64,000 bases of DNA from Diphasiastrum complanatum (lineage: Eukaryota; Streptophyta; Lycopodiopsida; Lycopodiales; Lycopodiaceae), in the NCBI GenBank assembly GCA_029204225.1, contig CM055114.1:16947502-17011501 (forward strand), written 5' to 3'. Shown one piece after another: positions 45,201-56,986 of this stretch (position 1 is its first letter; every line of letters starts with the position of its first letter). A program made the position numbers and the translations under genes. A model generated the notes under the pieces. The model had not been told where the DNA came from. It worked only from the letters and a program-made list of their open reading frames with translations, and searched no databases.

Positions 45201-45861
45201 CATAGTTGCAGAGAATCGCGTTTTTGGGAGGAGACGTTTCGAAAACCGCGTTTCTCCTCCCAGAATCGCAATTTTTTTTTTTTTTTTTTTTTTGGGAAAA
45301 TAGCTTATGGCTGAAATTCTTTTAGGGGATCAATGGTCAAACGAGCGTTTTGCATCTCAGAAGTGCAGTAGATGGGGCACAAATAGATCTTATTTTCAAT
45401 AGCTATTTGGTTGTTATTTGCTCTGGTTTTCAATAAATGCTCAGGGGGTTCGGGGGGCGGTAGCCCCCCGGTGGGGGGTTTGGGGGCAACGCCCCCCAAC
45501 GGCAAGGTCCGTCTGTAAGGCCTCTTCATGACTTGGCCTTCCAACTCCCTGAGCGAAAACACACTTACTGGGACCATCTGTGATCGTAACAGACAAGCTA
45601 GAGGTTTTGAATTTTTATCCTTGACAGAACCCAACATGGATTAATGCACCTGAACTGGACCATCCTGCACCTGAAACAGTCGGCAAATCACACAGTAATT
45701 TTGCTCTTAATTAGAGCTTTCATCTGATACCCATATTGCCCAAAAACAAAACCCAAAAAAAAAATTAAAAAAAAACGTTTCTGGAATTTTTTCAAAAATT
45801 TCAGAAATGCATTTCTAAACGCGATTCTGAAAACACGTTTCAGAAACGCAGTGCAACTATG
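45201..45861. mobile_element. Non-autonomous hAT-type DNA transposon (661 bp)
   Basis: The ends are CATAGTTGCA (45201-45210) and its reverse complement (45852-45861), flanked on both sides by the identical 8 bp GTTCAATT (45193-45200 and 45862-45869). An 8-bp target duplication with short terminal inverted repeats is the hAT signature. Near each end, variants of GAATCGCGTTT and CGTTTC recur in both orientations, as hAT subterminal repeats do. There is a T run at about 45272-45293. The core has two perfect GC hairpins (45452-45469 and 45482-45496). No transposase; the Pro-rich minus-strand frame at 45305-45637 comes from the G/C runs. Confidence 0.88.
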
Positions 45862-45869
45862 GTTCAATT

Positions 45870-46296
45870 TAAGATCTTTGACGCATGGATCTAAGTGGTA
45901 AATCTTGGAGATATGAAGAATGGAGCAATACCATTTTTGCTAAAGTATATGGATGCATGGGGGAATTGTGTAATGGCTTCATTTTGCAAGTTTATAGTTT
46001 ATTGAAGCTTTGAAAGGGACTAAGTTGCTTCATGCAAATAGTGTTCTTGACCACTAGCATGAGGATTTTCTTTCATATGATTCCAAAATGTCGATATGGC
46101 TCTAATTTATGCATGAAGAAATTACGCATCAAAAATGATTATCGATCCATGATATGCTTGAATAACCTACTAGTATGCAACTCTGAAATTTGATAATCTT
46201 TTTTTTTTAAAATTTGCATGTTGAAATAGGACAAATATTGTTAGCTTATTGAAGCAACTATCGATTGCATGAACTATAATTAGAGAGGGTAGTAAT
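45870..46296. other. Unassigned AT-rich sequence
   Basis: Nothing recognisable between the hAT-like element and the next LTR. Confidence 0.4.
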
Positions 46297-46751
46297 TGTA
46301 GGAAATCAAAGTGCCAAGATCCTTTTAACATTCAATCTCCATATACAAGAAGAAGAAAAAGAGGAAGAAGAAGAAGAGGGAGAGGGTTAGGTGCCCTCAA
46401 GGAGAGAGAAAGTAGTAGCAATGCTTGAAAGGGAATAAATTACAAATGAACAAAGAGTACATATAAATAGGCCTTCCAAGGGCCTAGATTCTTCCAAACT
46501 CTAAGCTCTAGAACCTTCCAAGACCCACTACTAATTATAGGGCACCCCCAAAAGTCAAGATAGGGTCCCTTAACATAATTAGACTTTACTTGGACCCACA
46601 AATTACTACTGGACCAAAATTGGGTCCAACTCAACTAGAACTGACTTAACATGGTCTAAATAATAAACCTAACCCATGGTTACACAAGTCTCAACCTTTT
46701 GGGTCAAAGTAACCTATGGGAAACTAACATTATCATTTATTACTTATAACA
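46297..46751 (-). mobile_element. Complete 3' LTR of the non-autonomous element
   Basis: 455 bp, on the minus strand from TGTTATAAGTAATAAATG to GATTTCCTACA, with TG/CA ends. Its last 145 bp match 48484-48628 almost exactly, including an AAGAAGAGGAAG-rich purine tract (on the plus strand). Confidence 0.87.
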
Positions 46752-47255
46752 CCCTCCTTAAATGATAATGTAAAAAACATAACATGACATGAAGTATGAA
46801 AAATTGCAACAAAAATGCAAAGTGTTGCATGCTGCCCAAAACTCCATGTAGCCGAAAAATAACACCGTTATCATAAGAAGTAAGCATCAAAACATGAAAA
46901 TCAGCATAAGGTACTGATTTTGGTGAGGCATGTGTGTTTCCTCCAAGGTCAAAAGATGCTTTGCTATCCCGCAAAGACTCGGACAACCAACAAGAGGCTG
47001 TAGCAGGCTGTCCAACAGCCACAAAATCACCAACACTTTGCTGTCCAAAGTGTTCCAAATGTGGACCTTGCTGTCCAAAAACCTTCCGCAGGCCGTTCCC
47101 GATGCATAATAGGATGCTCACGATGTAACATAGGCTGAAAATGATCAATAAACCATGGCTTAATCTGCCACCATCTTCAAGAAAAAAACCAACAGCGTGC
47201 CACTTTGAACACCCAAAAAATCCAGCAACACGCCACTTTGAACCAATGTACTAAT

Positions 47256-47756
47256 TTACATGATTTTTTCCCCTCCTCCATTAGTACAAAATGGCTTCAA
47301 AGAATGCTTGATTCCAACCTTTTCCAAAACATTATCTTGAGAAGCTTGCTCATAGGGTTCTTCACTAATGCATCCATCATTTGCAACAAATGGCTCAAGA
47401 GAAGAAGAATGCTTTACCATACCAACATTCCGATGCAAACTTGTACTTGTAGAAAGACAATGATCAAACTTTGCATGACTTTGCTCTTCTACCTTCAAAG
47501 AGGATGAAGTAGAGAGGAGAAAGCATGATGATGAATCCTTTATTCGGCACATCTTTAAAAGTGTTTCCCAAGCACTTTTAGAGGTCTTGCAAAATCTTAA
47601 ATGATATAAGATAGTTCTTGTTACCGATAAAATCTTGATCATCACGTCGATGCAAAATCTCAGCTTGCAACTCCATGAAGAATAGTTGGTGCCATCCAAC
47701 ATATCTTCACCTGAACAAGTACGAATTGCTCCCAAATCTCTTGCCATAAGAACCAA
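47256..47756 (-). pseudogene. Copia gag N-terminal remnant in the non-autonomous element
   Basis: A 166-codon minus-strand frame. Near residue 20 it has LDGTNYSSWSCKLRFCI, matching the conserved start of Copia gag (LDGTNYSxWKxKM), then SKSAWETLLKMCRI. The rest, rich in Ser/His/Glu, is not recognised. It is probably a shortened gag, possibly still translated. Confidence 0.6.
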
Positions 47757-48470
47757 CCAACTTTTTCAAACCCTAAATGTGCCCTAAAAGACACAAAAGC
47801 CTTGTGTGCTGAAAATTTCAGCCTGAATTTGCATTACAAACTCAAAAACCAGCAAGCAAAGAATCAGGTTAGCCTCCAACAAAGCTTTTTTCAAAACCCT
47901 TCTTTCTTGCCAAAAAGTGTGAACAATACACACACGGATAGGGCTGTTGCAACACCCTACAAATGGTAATATGCTGTCCAATTTTCAGCCTCGGAATGTG
48001 ATCTGATCATCACAAAAAAATTAGCGCCTTCTTCCACACGTGGAAACAAGCAAAAAGAAGCGGATCTCCACTTTGTAAAATCAGCAAAGGTGCTGATTTT
48101 TCAGCCAAATCAGAAGAATAGAAATTGCTTGTAGATGGGCGCCCTCCTGCAAAGGAACAAATCTGAAAAATAGGGCAGCAGTGGACCAACGGAAGTAGGA
48201 TAAACCTACACGGATGTGGGCGACCTAAAAGAAGCCCCGAAGAAGGTAATTAATGGCGCCTTCCTGCAACTTGAAAATCAGCAAACAACAACCTGATTTT
48301 TGGGCGCCCAAAATCCTGTTATCTTCTTTGATGTGTGGCTGCAAAACGGAAAAGAGTCAAAAAACGGATCTTTACTCCAAAAAATCAGCAAAGGTGCTGA
48401 ACTTTTGTGATCCCTAAGTGAAGACGATCTCTTTTGGTAGGGCACCCTAAATCAAGCATAGAAGATCCAT

Positions 48471-48483
48471 GGCTCTGATACCA
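48471..48483 (-). other. Primer-binding site of the non-autonomous element
   Basis: The minus strand reads TGGTATCAGAGCC immediately after the LTR end TTTCCTACA. Confidence 0.92.
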
Positions 48484-48628
48484 TGTAGGAAATCAAAGTG
48501 CCAAGATCCTTCTAACATTCAATCTCCATATACAAGAAGAAGAAAAAGAGGAAGAAGAAGAAGAGGGAGAGGGTTAGGCGCCCTCAAGGAGAGAGAAAGT
48601 AGTAGCAATGCTTGAAAGGGAATATAAC
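48484..48628 (-). mobile_element. Truncated 5' LTR of the non-autonomous element
   Basis: The last 145 bp of the 455-bp LTR. The match to 46297-46441 ends after GGGAATA; beyond this only an 11-bp match (TAACCTATGGG) to the far part of the LTR occurs, consistent with an internal deletion. Confidence 0.85.
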
Positions 48629-51053
48629 CTATGGGCACAATTTTGCCTATTATAGATCGTTAGCATGCAATAGTTTTTATTTGAGTACTATTTACATCCA
48701 AACCTACATGCAAAAATTTTGCATATGCTATTTGGGACTAGATACAATGTACCTACAAGGAGACTAATTTCTAAATTTAAGGCCCACAATACCACAATGA
48801 TATGTTGGTAATGCTACTTCTTGATTCTTGAAGATCAGATTTGTGTGTTGTGCTCTTCTTTCATGATCATTGTTTAAACACTTTGAGAATCTTATCTTGG
48901 TAGGAATCCTTTTATGCTAGCAAGTAGTATCTTTTGACAGCTTTGGTCACCTTCCTAGCACTTGTTCCTACGTGTGGGACCTGAAATGCAGCAAGCAAGA
49001 TGCCTTCAAGCTGGCCTCCAATATTTGCCAAAGCTCCTCATTGTAGTATATTATAGATCCATCCTAAGAGACTGAGGTGGAAGTACAAAAAGTCGAATGA
49101 AGTTTTGCTTTCAAAAACTTTAAGAAAACAGAAAATCTGCTCATTAATCCAAAGACACCATGGTTCAAATGAAATTTATAAAGACAATAGATGAAATTCA
49201 ACCAAATTATAGACAAATATATCTGATATTGCACCTTGTTGCATTTTTGACTCTTAATACACTTTCTTTCAACAAAGTGGGTAAACCATTCAAGAATCAA
49301 GTAATTTCTGGATTATTCATTTAAAAATCATTCATCATTTCAAGGCCACTGAACATCAAGTGAAGTAAAAGGCAGCACATGTCACAGATATAGTAATTCT
49401 TGGTGATTCTACATGCAAAATCAATGTAAAATGTGAGATTGACTGTGTATATAGTAGATGACTAAGAATATCCACAAAGCTTACTACTCTTAGGTTCTAA
49501 AAATCAAATAGAACCTGCAACAAGAATCACAATATTACAACAGCAATTCCTAGGTATGCTTCTCACAACGTTTATTTCCTCAAGTTTAAAATGACTAGCA
49601 AAATGGAGACTCCTCTCCTTCACCCTCTCTAGAGAGAGAAAATTGTGGTCATTTTAGGGCTTTAACTTCTAAGTCAAATAAAACCACATTGGTTCTCCAC
49701 AGAGTCGTACTATGAGCTGTTGTGTATCACATTTACAAAAAATTAGCCTTGCTGTGATAGTGGTCCTTATCGAAATGAACACTGCTTCTATTTTACAAGA
49801 TTACTCCTCGTATTCCTGACACGGTACCTTATTATATTTCTTATACTCGCCAGCTGCATATTCTGTTGAGAGTGGAATTGCTACTTGATTCCTGGGAACT
49901 CCATATATTTGTGAAGCATCTCCTTACAAAGAATCATTAATACTTGTGTCAATGATTAGCCTTATTCTCTAGAGTTTAGCACCACCCTCATTTGGAAACA
50001 ATGCCACATGAACCACTACAACCATGAAAGCTCTCAAAGAGGAGCTCCAAATACTCAAAACTTAAATTTTAAACTCAAATAATACAGATGAGTCATAGGC
50101 CCCTTTTCTAGAATGATCTAGAGCTATTCCTACCCCACTAAATGTAGCTATAACAATAACTAAGATTTAACTGATCGCTCGTACTGAACTGAGTGCTTTT
50201 AAGTTTTAACAAGACCCTATACACATGGGGTTTTTGGCCTAAATATTGTAATATTCAGCTCAAAGACCAATTTCTCTACTAATAATATCTGTTGAACACA
50301 ATGCCAGTACATGATACGACATGCAACTGGATGCTGGTATAGGATTTCATCTTGGTGATGAGGTTGGTGCACATGTTAGCACTTGGATCTCATATGGAGT
50401 GCAGAAAATGTGAGTAGCTGGTGGTGATCACTACCAAAGAGTCACCAATAGTAGAGGGATTGATAATCAACTCATAATCTCTTGTATTCATTTGCTGTAT
50501 TCCTATGCTTAGAAAAGACGATAAATATGTGGGAAGCTGCTATTAGGCTATAGCCTATACGGATGCACAAGAGGCTAATATGAAGCCCATCCTCTCGAAC
50601 AGAGAGGAACGTCTTCATGCATTAAAACAGGTGCTAACTACCGATTCGAAACTATTTAGCACTGGTTTGTCCATAATCTCAATATTTGATTGTGCATTTA
50701 TGCTCTTTTTTTATGATGCCATACCAAGATGCTGAACATGAACGAAGTCAATGCAGTGGGATTTGGTGGTGTTACCTCCTGAATGTTGTGCTAATGATAG
50801 TTTTCAGCTTGGGAATCACTTTGTAAACGATTGCTACATAGGTTGTAAATAAGTCCTTATGTGGATTTTCTTAATGTTCAATGAAAAGAACTACAGTATC
50901 GAACATCACACAAAAAAACTAGTAATATACTTGACATTGTTAGTTCTCCTTTCATTTCTGCAAATGTATTGTAAATTGCGGCACACAAATTCACATGGAA
51001 GTTGGAATGTAAAGATAGATTAGATGTATCACATTCTATGGTGGAGGGACCTT
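48629..51053. other. Unassigned sequence downstream of the MGCGASK gene
   Basis: AT-rich, with no coding frame above about 80 codons and no recognised repeat. It presumably includes the 3' UTR and downstream flank of the minus-strand gene ending at 51054. Confidence 0.4.
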
Positions 51054-53553
51054 TCAAGGGATTTGAGAAGAATCTCTTTCTCTATCTAACTCTCGTGCTT
51101 TTGTTTGAACACACATCTGACAGTCACTATTTTGTAGTCGGTAGTTTGAAAAGGCAATGTCTTGTAGTCCAGGGTATAAGTTTGCAATCTCCAGGTCTTG
51201 CAAAATTGAGCTGGAATTTGTTTCATCATTGAGAAAATTCATGGATTCTTTGGTGAGGTTGATTTTCTCTATAAGATTCTGCATGTATGTGTCAGTGTCA
51301 AGCTGTGAGGATTCCGAAGAAGATGGTGTTGACAGTCTGTAGTCATTACTCATAGAAACTGCCTCTTGAGCAAGCTGTGTAAAGTCTCCACTAAAATCTG
51401 CCAAGACATTTGCTTTACGTTAAACTTCCAAGGCATGCAGTAGATAGAGAATTAACAGTTCTTCATGGTAATGACTGTTTACTGCTGGCTGAGGACACAA
51501 TCCTACCTGGTTTTCCATTTTAAGCTTTCGAGAAAGAAAAAGGCAGCATTGTCTTACAACGCAGTGGCGAATCAAAAGGAGAACATTTCTGGATGTCTGT
51601 GAGATTAGACAATTTGTTAAAATCTTCATCAAAATAGTCTTCTTCTGTGGAAAGTTTTGTGATAGAATCCTGTACATTAATCTCCAAGATTCTTTCAATC
51701 TCACTAGCCATTCCAGGTTTTAGTTCATCTTCTTCCTGCCCAGCCAGTAAAAGTAAATACAGCATCAACTACTTATAATCAAGGCATAATATCTAGAATA
51801 TCTCTTTTTTTAAAAGTTGACCTTCTGTGAATCTGGAATTGACGATTAGCTCTTTGCTACTTATCCGCTTGATTGTGTTTTGATACAACATACTACAGAA
51901 AATAGTGAATATCAGATGCTTTGAAGTATGTTGCTTTGAAGTATTACAAATCTTGGTGAAAGTATATTGTGTGATTGTTGTTTATAGATGAACAAATACT
52001 CCATACCTGCTATTTGATTTGTCCTTCTTTGGTTCTAAGAACTTAACCATGCACTAAAAGTTCACCATTAACAGTTAGCAAAAGGATCGAACTTGGAAGT
52101 CGTTCTGACAAAAAAGTGATACTCAGGTTTACTTAGCAACAAAGTGATCGAAGAACAAAGGCTTAGTGCTGGGGTGTTGTTTTTCAGTCTTATAGACAGA
52201 TGTAGCTGAAGTGTTGGCCATCTGTACAGTAAAATAGTTTTTCCATAAAGATTCATCTAAATCTGTAGCATTATATTGTGAAAGAGCTAGCAAAGTTCAG
52301 TTTTTGCTAAATGTTCAAGGTGCAATAACCAATCTGTCAAGATGACTTCTACATAAATAGTCTGTAATGGCTAAGGGTGAAATTCACTCGATCAACGTAG
52401 CAAGTATCAGAAGATTTTGGGAACTGGCTTGGTAAAGGATTTGTGTGCTGATTTTATATGTCTACCTTGTCACAGTCTCTAATCATCTTAGTGAGCATAT
52501 TGTTATTGATTTTCTACATTCTTTAGTTTGCTGGTTAGTCCCTGCAAAATGAGTGTTTATTAACATTGCATGCTGTGTGCTCGCTAGACTTCTGCAACAT
52601 GTATAATGCTGAGAAAAAGTCCTCTCGTCTTATAGGTATTTTATGTTGGGTGAGTGCCAGATGATGAGAATTCGTCTTACTTTCTTTCCTAAATCATTAT
52701 TTTCATCCACAGGTGCTAAATCAGAGTCTTCAATCAGCAACCCATCTATTGCCTCTGCTGGTAGGTCATCTCCATCACCTTGGGCTATGACCTCTGAAGC
52801 TGGCTGGGGTAAAGGCTTATCCAGAGTATCATCTACTTCTCCATGATCTCCTCCGGTGCTAATGGGTAGGGGTGAAGCTTGTCTTGCCAATGTTGGGTAG
52901 TCCTCCTCAAGTAGCGATGGAGGAAGGTAAGACAAATTCTGATCGTGGGTTCCAAGGCATTCATCACTTTCATTGACTTGCTCCTGTTCTCCATCTAATA
53001 TTAGTGCTCCGCCATCTGTATCATTGCTAGTCCAAGCCTGTCTTTGCTGAACAAATTCTGAGATTGAGTCAAATGTGGCGTTATCAATGATGAGAGGTTT
53101 GCTCTGAAATTCTGCCGTTCCATTCTGAAGGGTGAAAGATGCTTGTCTTTTGTGGTTAGTTCGAGCTTTGTGGGCATCATGGGCCACAAGGGGTGAGCCA
53201 TTCTCGCTGCCGTCTGTGCCAATAATTTCTTCGACAGACTCCACAAGTGAAATTGGTATTTGTGGATCATCAGGCATTATAGGTTGACTGTTATTCAACA
53301 AAGGATTTTCAATGCAAAGGCCTGCCGGCGATTCGTCCTGCACAGGGAATTGGGATGCTGTGAGCCCATCTGAGGATGTAATCATGGTTTGATTGGCACT
53401 AGGATCTTGCTGCTGCTGCTTGTGGTTGCAGATGGAGTTCTGTGCAGCAATAGGGGTGGAGGGAGTGGCTTCCTTGTGACATGTCAAGTTTTTACTACTG
53501 CTGATTGCCACAGGCTCTGAGACAGATGGTGTTTTTGATGCGCCACAACCCAT
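51054..53553 (-). CDS. Uncharacterised acidic protein with N-terminal MGCGASK (three exons)
   Basis: Exon 1 is 52681-53553 (291 codons, ending AAAGAAA|GTAAGA); exon 2 is 51558-51735 (from GGGCAG|GAAGAAGAT to CTGCGTT|GTAAGAC); exon 3 is 51054-51397 (from CTTGGCAG|ATTTTAG to the stop). Phases match, giving about 464 residues. Without splicing each part soon meets a stop. MGCGASK gives Gly2 for myristoylation and Cys3 for palmitoylation, so plasma-membrane attachment is likely. The rest is acidic, Ser/Gln/Pro-rich and probably disordered, with SFTLQNGTAEF and FDSISEFVQQRQAW mid-protein; exon 3 has a helical part (MQNLIEKINLTKESMNFLND) and the C-terminal segment IANLYPGLQDIAFSNYRL. No transposon motifs. 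Function unknown; exon 3's end could differ if another intron exists. Confidence 0.7.
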
Positions 53554-53899
53554 GTCTTTTCAGGAAGTAAGCATCCCTGATCCTTCCAAATGCATTTCTC
53601 ACTAAATGAGAACCACCAGAGGCTGGATTTAAGCGCTAGAAGGAGGAAAGGAACGATCCTGCAATAGAATTCCTGATGTCTTCCCTGTCCTATATGTGCA
53701 TTGTGTCATTATGTGTGGGGAAAAATCTGGCAATCACATGAAGAATCGATTTCACATCTTGTGATGATGGATTGGTTATTTCCAGAAGCGGAGGGGGTCT
53801 ATTCAGACCTCAATGCATTTGCCATGATCAACGGACCACCAAAGCTTTTGTTATATATGCCAGAATTCTCTTCAGTTCACAATTCTTATGCGTATTCGC

Positions 53900-53939
<40 letters not shown>

Positions 53940-54471
53940 ACGGGTGGGTGCGTCAGGGCGACGTGAAAGGGAGGGGATGAATGGATAGGCGAAGAGAATA
54001 GCCACATGCAAACCTATAGCCCTCGTGGGTCACTAGGTTCGGGCCATCATCTTGGACAACCCCTATGGGTGAAGTGGGGTGCTTGTTGAGCCTGTGACCT
54101 CAGCCCATATGACATTTTAACTTTTTTTTAATTTTTAGCTTGGCAACGGTAATGGTAAGCTATTGTGATGATTTGTTAGCTTTCCTGCAGTAGTGATAAG
54201 CGATTGTGATGATTTTTGGCTTTGTCGTGATAGTGTTAAGCTATCGTGACAATTTATTAAAAGTTGACGTATCACTTCTAAATAAATTTGAGCATTAAAA
54301 TGAGTTTTCTTGATTTTTGATTCTTCTAAAATGCAATACAATAATTCAACAATCTAAATTTCTTGCTTAAGGCAAAGTTTCTCGTGAGGTGTAGATTACC
54401 TTGTTTTGTTTTAATAGAGGGTGCCACGTCGACGATAGGTTACAATGCAACTATCTTTTGTCACATTAGCA
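53554..54471 (-). promoter_or_regulatory. Upstream region of the MGCGASK gene
   Basis: 5' flank of the gene starting at 53553. A GA microsatellite lies about 350 bp upstream (CT on the sense strand). No clear TATA box was picked out. From about 54130 to 54250 the words GTAAGCTATTGTGATGATTT and AGCGATTGTGATGATTTTTG recur, a small three-copy repeat. The rest to 54471 is unassigned. Confidence 0.35.
53904..53935. repeat. (GA)16 microsatellite
   Basis: Perfect GA run upstream of the MGCGASK gene; open frames through it encode Arg-Glu repeats only. Confidence 0.96.
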
Positions 54472-54877
54472 TGTTGACACAAAAAAAAAACAAGGGGAAG
54501 TGGCGAGGCCACATGGCCTTGCCTTGGATAAAATGTATTTAAGTACGTTAAGTGAGGAGAGAGTTTTTTGAGAGCACATTGGCAATCTTGAGGTTTCTAC
54601 ACATTTGTCTTGAGTTTTTGTGAATGCTTTGGTATCTAAACTTGATTACACTTAATCTCTAATAACATGCCATACTGGAGGTCGTACCACACACGTGTGG
54701 GATCGGAATTCAATGTTTGATCAATGCTTTTGATTGCTCTTGATTGTGGGACCCAATATTGCTTTTCTAGATCAAGATCTTGTGCTAGTTTTGCAATAGA
54801 TAAGTGTATCAATCAATCAATCACTCTTGGAGCCTTATGTAGGTTCATTTATGGTTTTTAGTACTGTACTTTCAACA
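54472..54877 (+). mobile_element. 5' LTR of Copia element D
   Basis: 406 bp from TGTTGACAC to ACTTTCAACA; the six end bases TGTTGA/TCAACA are inverted. It contains the near-palindrome GGCGAGGCCACATGGCCTTG at 54502-54521 and is followed by a primer-binding site. No 3' LTR in the window. Confidence 0.75.
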
Positions 54878-54890
54878 TGTTATCGGAGCC
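54878..54890 (+). other. Primer-binding site of Copia D (variant)
   Basis: TGTTATCGGAGCC, a variant of TGGTATCAGAGCC with two changes, directly after the LTR end. Confidence 0.72.
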
Positions 54891-55676
54891 AAGTATAAGA
54901 GGATAATCATTGTTCAAAGGACAAGCCATTTTTAGCAAGTTGTTGTTAGAAAGCTAGTCTTGAGAGGGCGAGTTCAAATCAAGTCTTAGGTTGAAGATTT
55001 GGCATCCAAACTTGGTAAGGGTCAGTAGCTGTGCTTCCCACATGTGTGGGCATCTACGTACCAGCAGTTAATCTTCATTATTCACAAGATCCAAACAATT
55101 TGAGTTTACACCATTTTGATGAGTTTTTTTGGTGATAGTTCTAGGAAAAGCATCAAAGTATGTTTGCCATCAATTAGATTTGGCTTAGTGTTGTGAGATC
55201 TAATTATTTGAGAATGAGATCTAATTATTTGAGGTTGAGCTCAAGCCCTTTAAATGTGTTTTACAGGTCTTGAAGAAACATCAAGAAGACGGAGAGAGAT
55301 TTAGCTATTTTTTTGTCCAAAAACTTGTATAATTGACTTAATTTGATAGTTCTTTGATAGAATATCATCTTATCTCCATTCTATGAGACTGTGAGGGATA
55401 TGACTAGAAGTCCAAAGAGAGGGCTAGAAGTCAAATTTGAGGTAATCAAGACAAGTGAAACCTCTGTGAGTTTCTAGATTCAAATCACTTCCAATTTTCT
55501 TGAGCATTGTTTTGTAGAAACCCTCCAATAAGTTCTTTTGAATCAAGATCAAGAGGATCTTGCTACTTGAATCTTTGTGAATTCCAAGTGAGTTGAAAGT
55601 GAGCAAATTTTGAAAAAGAATCTAAGGAGGGCCGAGAAGTACAATCTAGTACAAGTCATTAGGAAGATGGGGTCCA
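54891..55676 (+). other. Leader of Copia D
   Basis: Noncoding leader between the primer-binding site and gag. The word AGATCTAATTATTTGAG is repeated at 55197 and 55219. Nothing else notable. Confidence 0.5.
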
Positions 55677-56950
55677 TTGGTAGATTCCTTCTTGAACCAA
55701 GTGAGGTTAAAGTCTACAAACTACTCAATATGGAAAGTGAGGATGGAGTCACTCCTAGTGCTCCAAGACCTCTATGATATTATCTTAGATGGAGAGGATG
55801 AACCTCTTGGAGGACAAGAGTTGGTAAAATACAAGAAGAAAGTCAAACTAGCATTTCATTGCATCAAAATGAACGTAGTAATGACCTCTTGAAGGAGGTG
55901 GCCTCTTACATATCAGCCAATGAAGCTTGAGATTCTTTAAAAGCTATATATAAATCCAACAACACTTCAAAAGTGCATAAGAAACCAAGTCTTACAAAGC
56001 ATGAGAAGAAGTGATAAAAGTGCGTAAGAGTATGTGGTAAGGATTCAATATCTCAACAAAGAACTAGCTTCTATTGGAGACAAGATACTCGATAATGAGG
56101 TTGTACAAGTGATCCTCAATGGCTTAGGAGATGAGTTCTCCAATTTGGTTCAAACTTTTGCCATCCAAGACACTTTGCCATCAATTGATAAGCTCCATAG
56201 TGTGCTAGTGGCTGAAGAGTGTGCTAGTGTGCTAGTGGCTGAAGGGTGTAGGATGCTCCATGCAAAAGCTAGGATGAGCTCCTTATCATTGCAAGATGGA
56301 GGTGAGAAAGCAAATTTATCATTCAAGGGCAAGAAAAAGACCAAGGGATCCAAGGGATTCAAGAAGAATCAAACAAAGGAGGCCAAGGAGGAGGATCAAA
56401 CATCAAGTTCAAAAGGAAAGATAGACAAGTCAAGGTTAAAATGCTTTTTTTGTGGAAAGAAAGGACATTTTGCATCCGAGTGCTACAAGAAGTAAAAAAC
56501 ACAAGAAGAGAGCAAACAAGAGAACCTTGCACATGAAGAGGAAGAGGATGAATGAGATTTATCTTGATGGCATCTATATTCTCACTAACAAGCAAGAGCA
56601 ACTCAAGGGAGGCATGGTGGATTGATAGTGGGGCAAGTTCCCACATGACTTATGAAAGGAATTCTTCTCAACTCTACACTCTTTCAATGATGCTAAAAAG
56701 TTTGTTTTTACTACAAGTGATGAAGAGTGTAGGATAGATGGTGTTGGTACCATCTCTTTATGTCTAGAATCTTCTAAAAATATGGATCTAGACTATGTCC
56801 TTTATGTTTTGTCAATGATACAGAACTTGCTAAGTGTTGGTAAAGTAATGGATAGTGACTTAGATGTCAACTTTGAGCATGGGGTTTGTTCAATCATGAT
56901 GAATGAGAAATGCATTGCAAGAGGATTTAAACAAGGGAGATTGTAATTGG
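55677..56950 (+). pseudogene. Copia D gag-protease relic
   Basis: Gag begins near 55670 with RLKSTNYSIWKVRMESLLVL and LYDIILDGEDEP; after stops at 55890-56030 it resumes with YLNKELASIGDKILDNEVVQ and ends in the knuckle CFFCGKKGHFASEC (about 56440-56485). Codons near 56205-56245 carry a short in-frame duplication (SVLVAEECA / SVLVAEGCR). The protease has WWIDSGASSHMTYE (about 56610), followed by DYVLYVLSMIQNLLSVGKVM. Pol is cut off before integrase by the Gypsy A LTR at 56987. Confidence 0.87.
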
Positions 56951-56986
56951 ATGCTAGTGTTGCTATTGTGAGTGCAACTAACACTC

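Larger units (their letters stand above)
46297..48628 (-). mobile_element. Non-autonomous LTR retrotransposon with gag remnant
   Basis: Minus-strand element: truncated 5' LTR (48484-48628), primer-binding site (48471-48483), a 1.7-kb interior and a complete 3' LTR (46297-46751) preceded by the polypurine tract AAGGAGGG. The shared LTR parts differ at only two or three positions over about 145 bp. The interior has no protease, integrase or reverse transcriptase, only a short gag-like start. It must have relied on another element's enzymes. Confidence 0.85.

Noticed and set aside
45305-45637. Proline-rich minus-strand protein
   Set aside because: The Pro/Gly stretch is the translation of the two GC hairpins in the hAT-like element.
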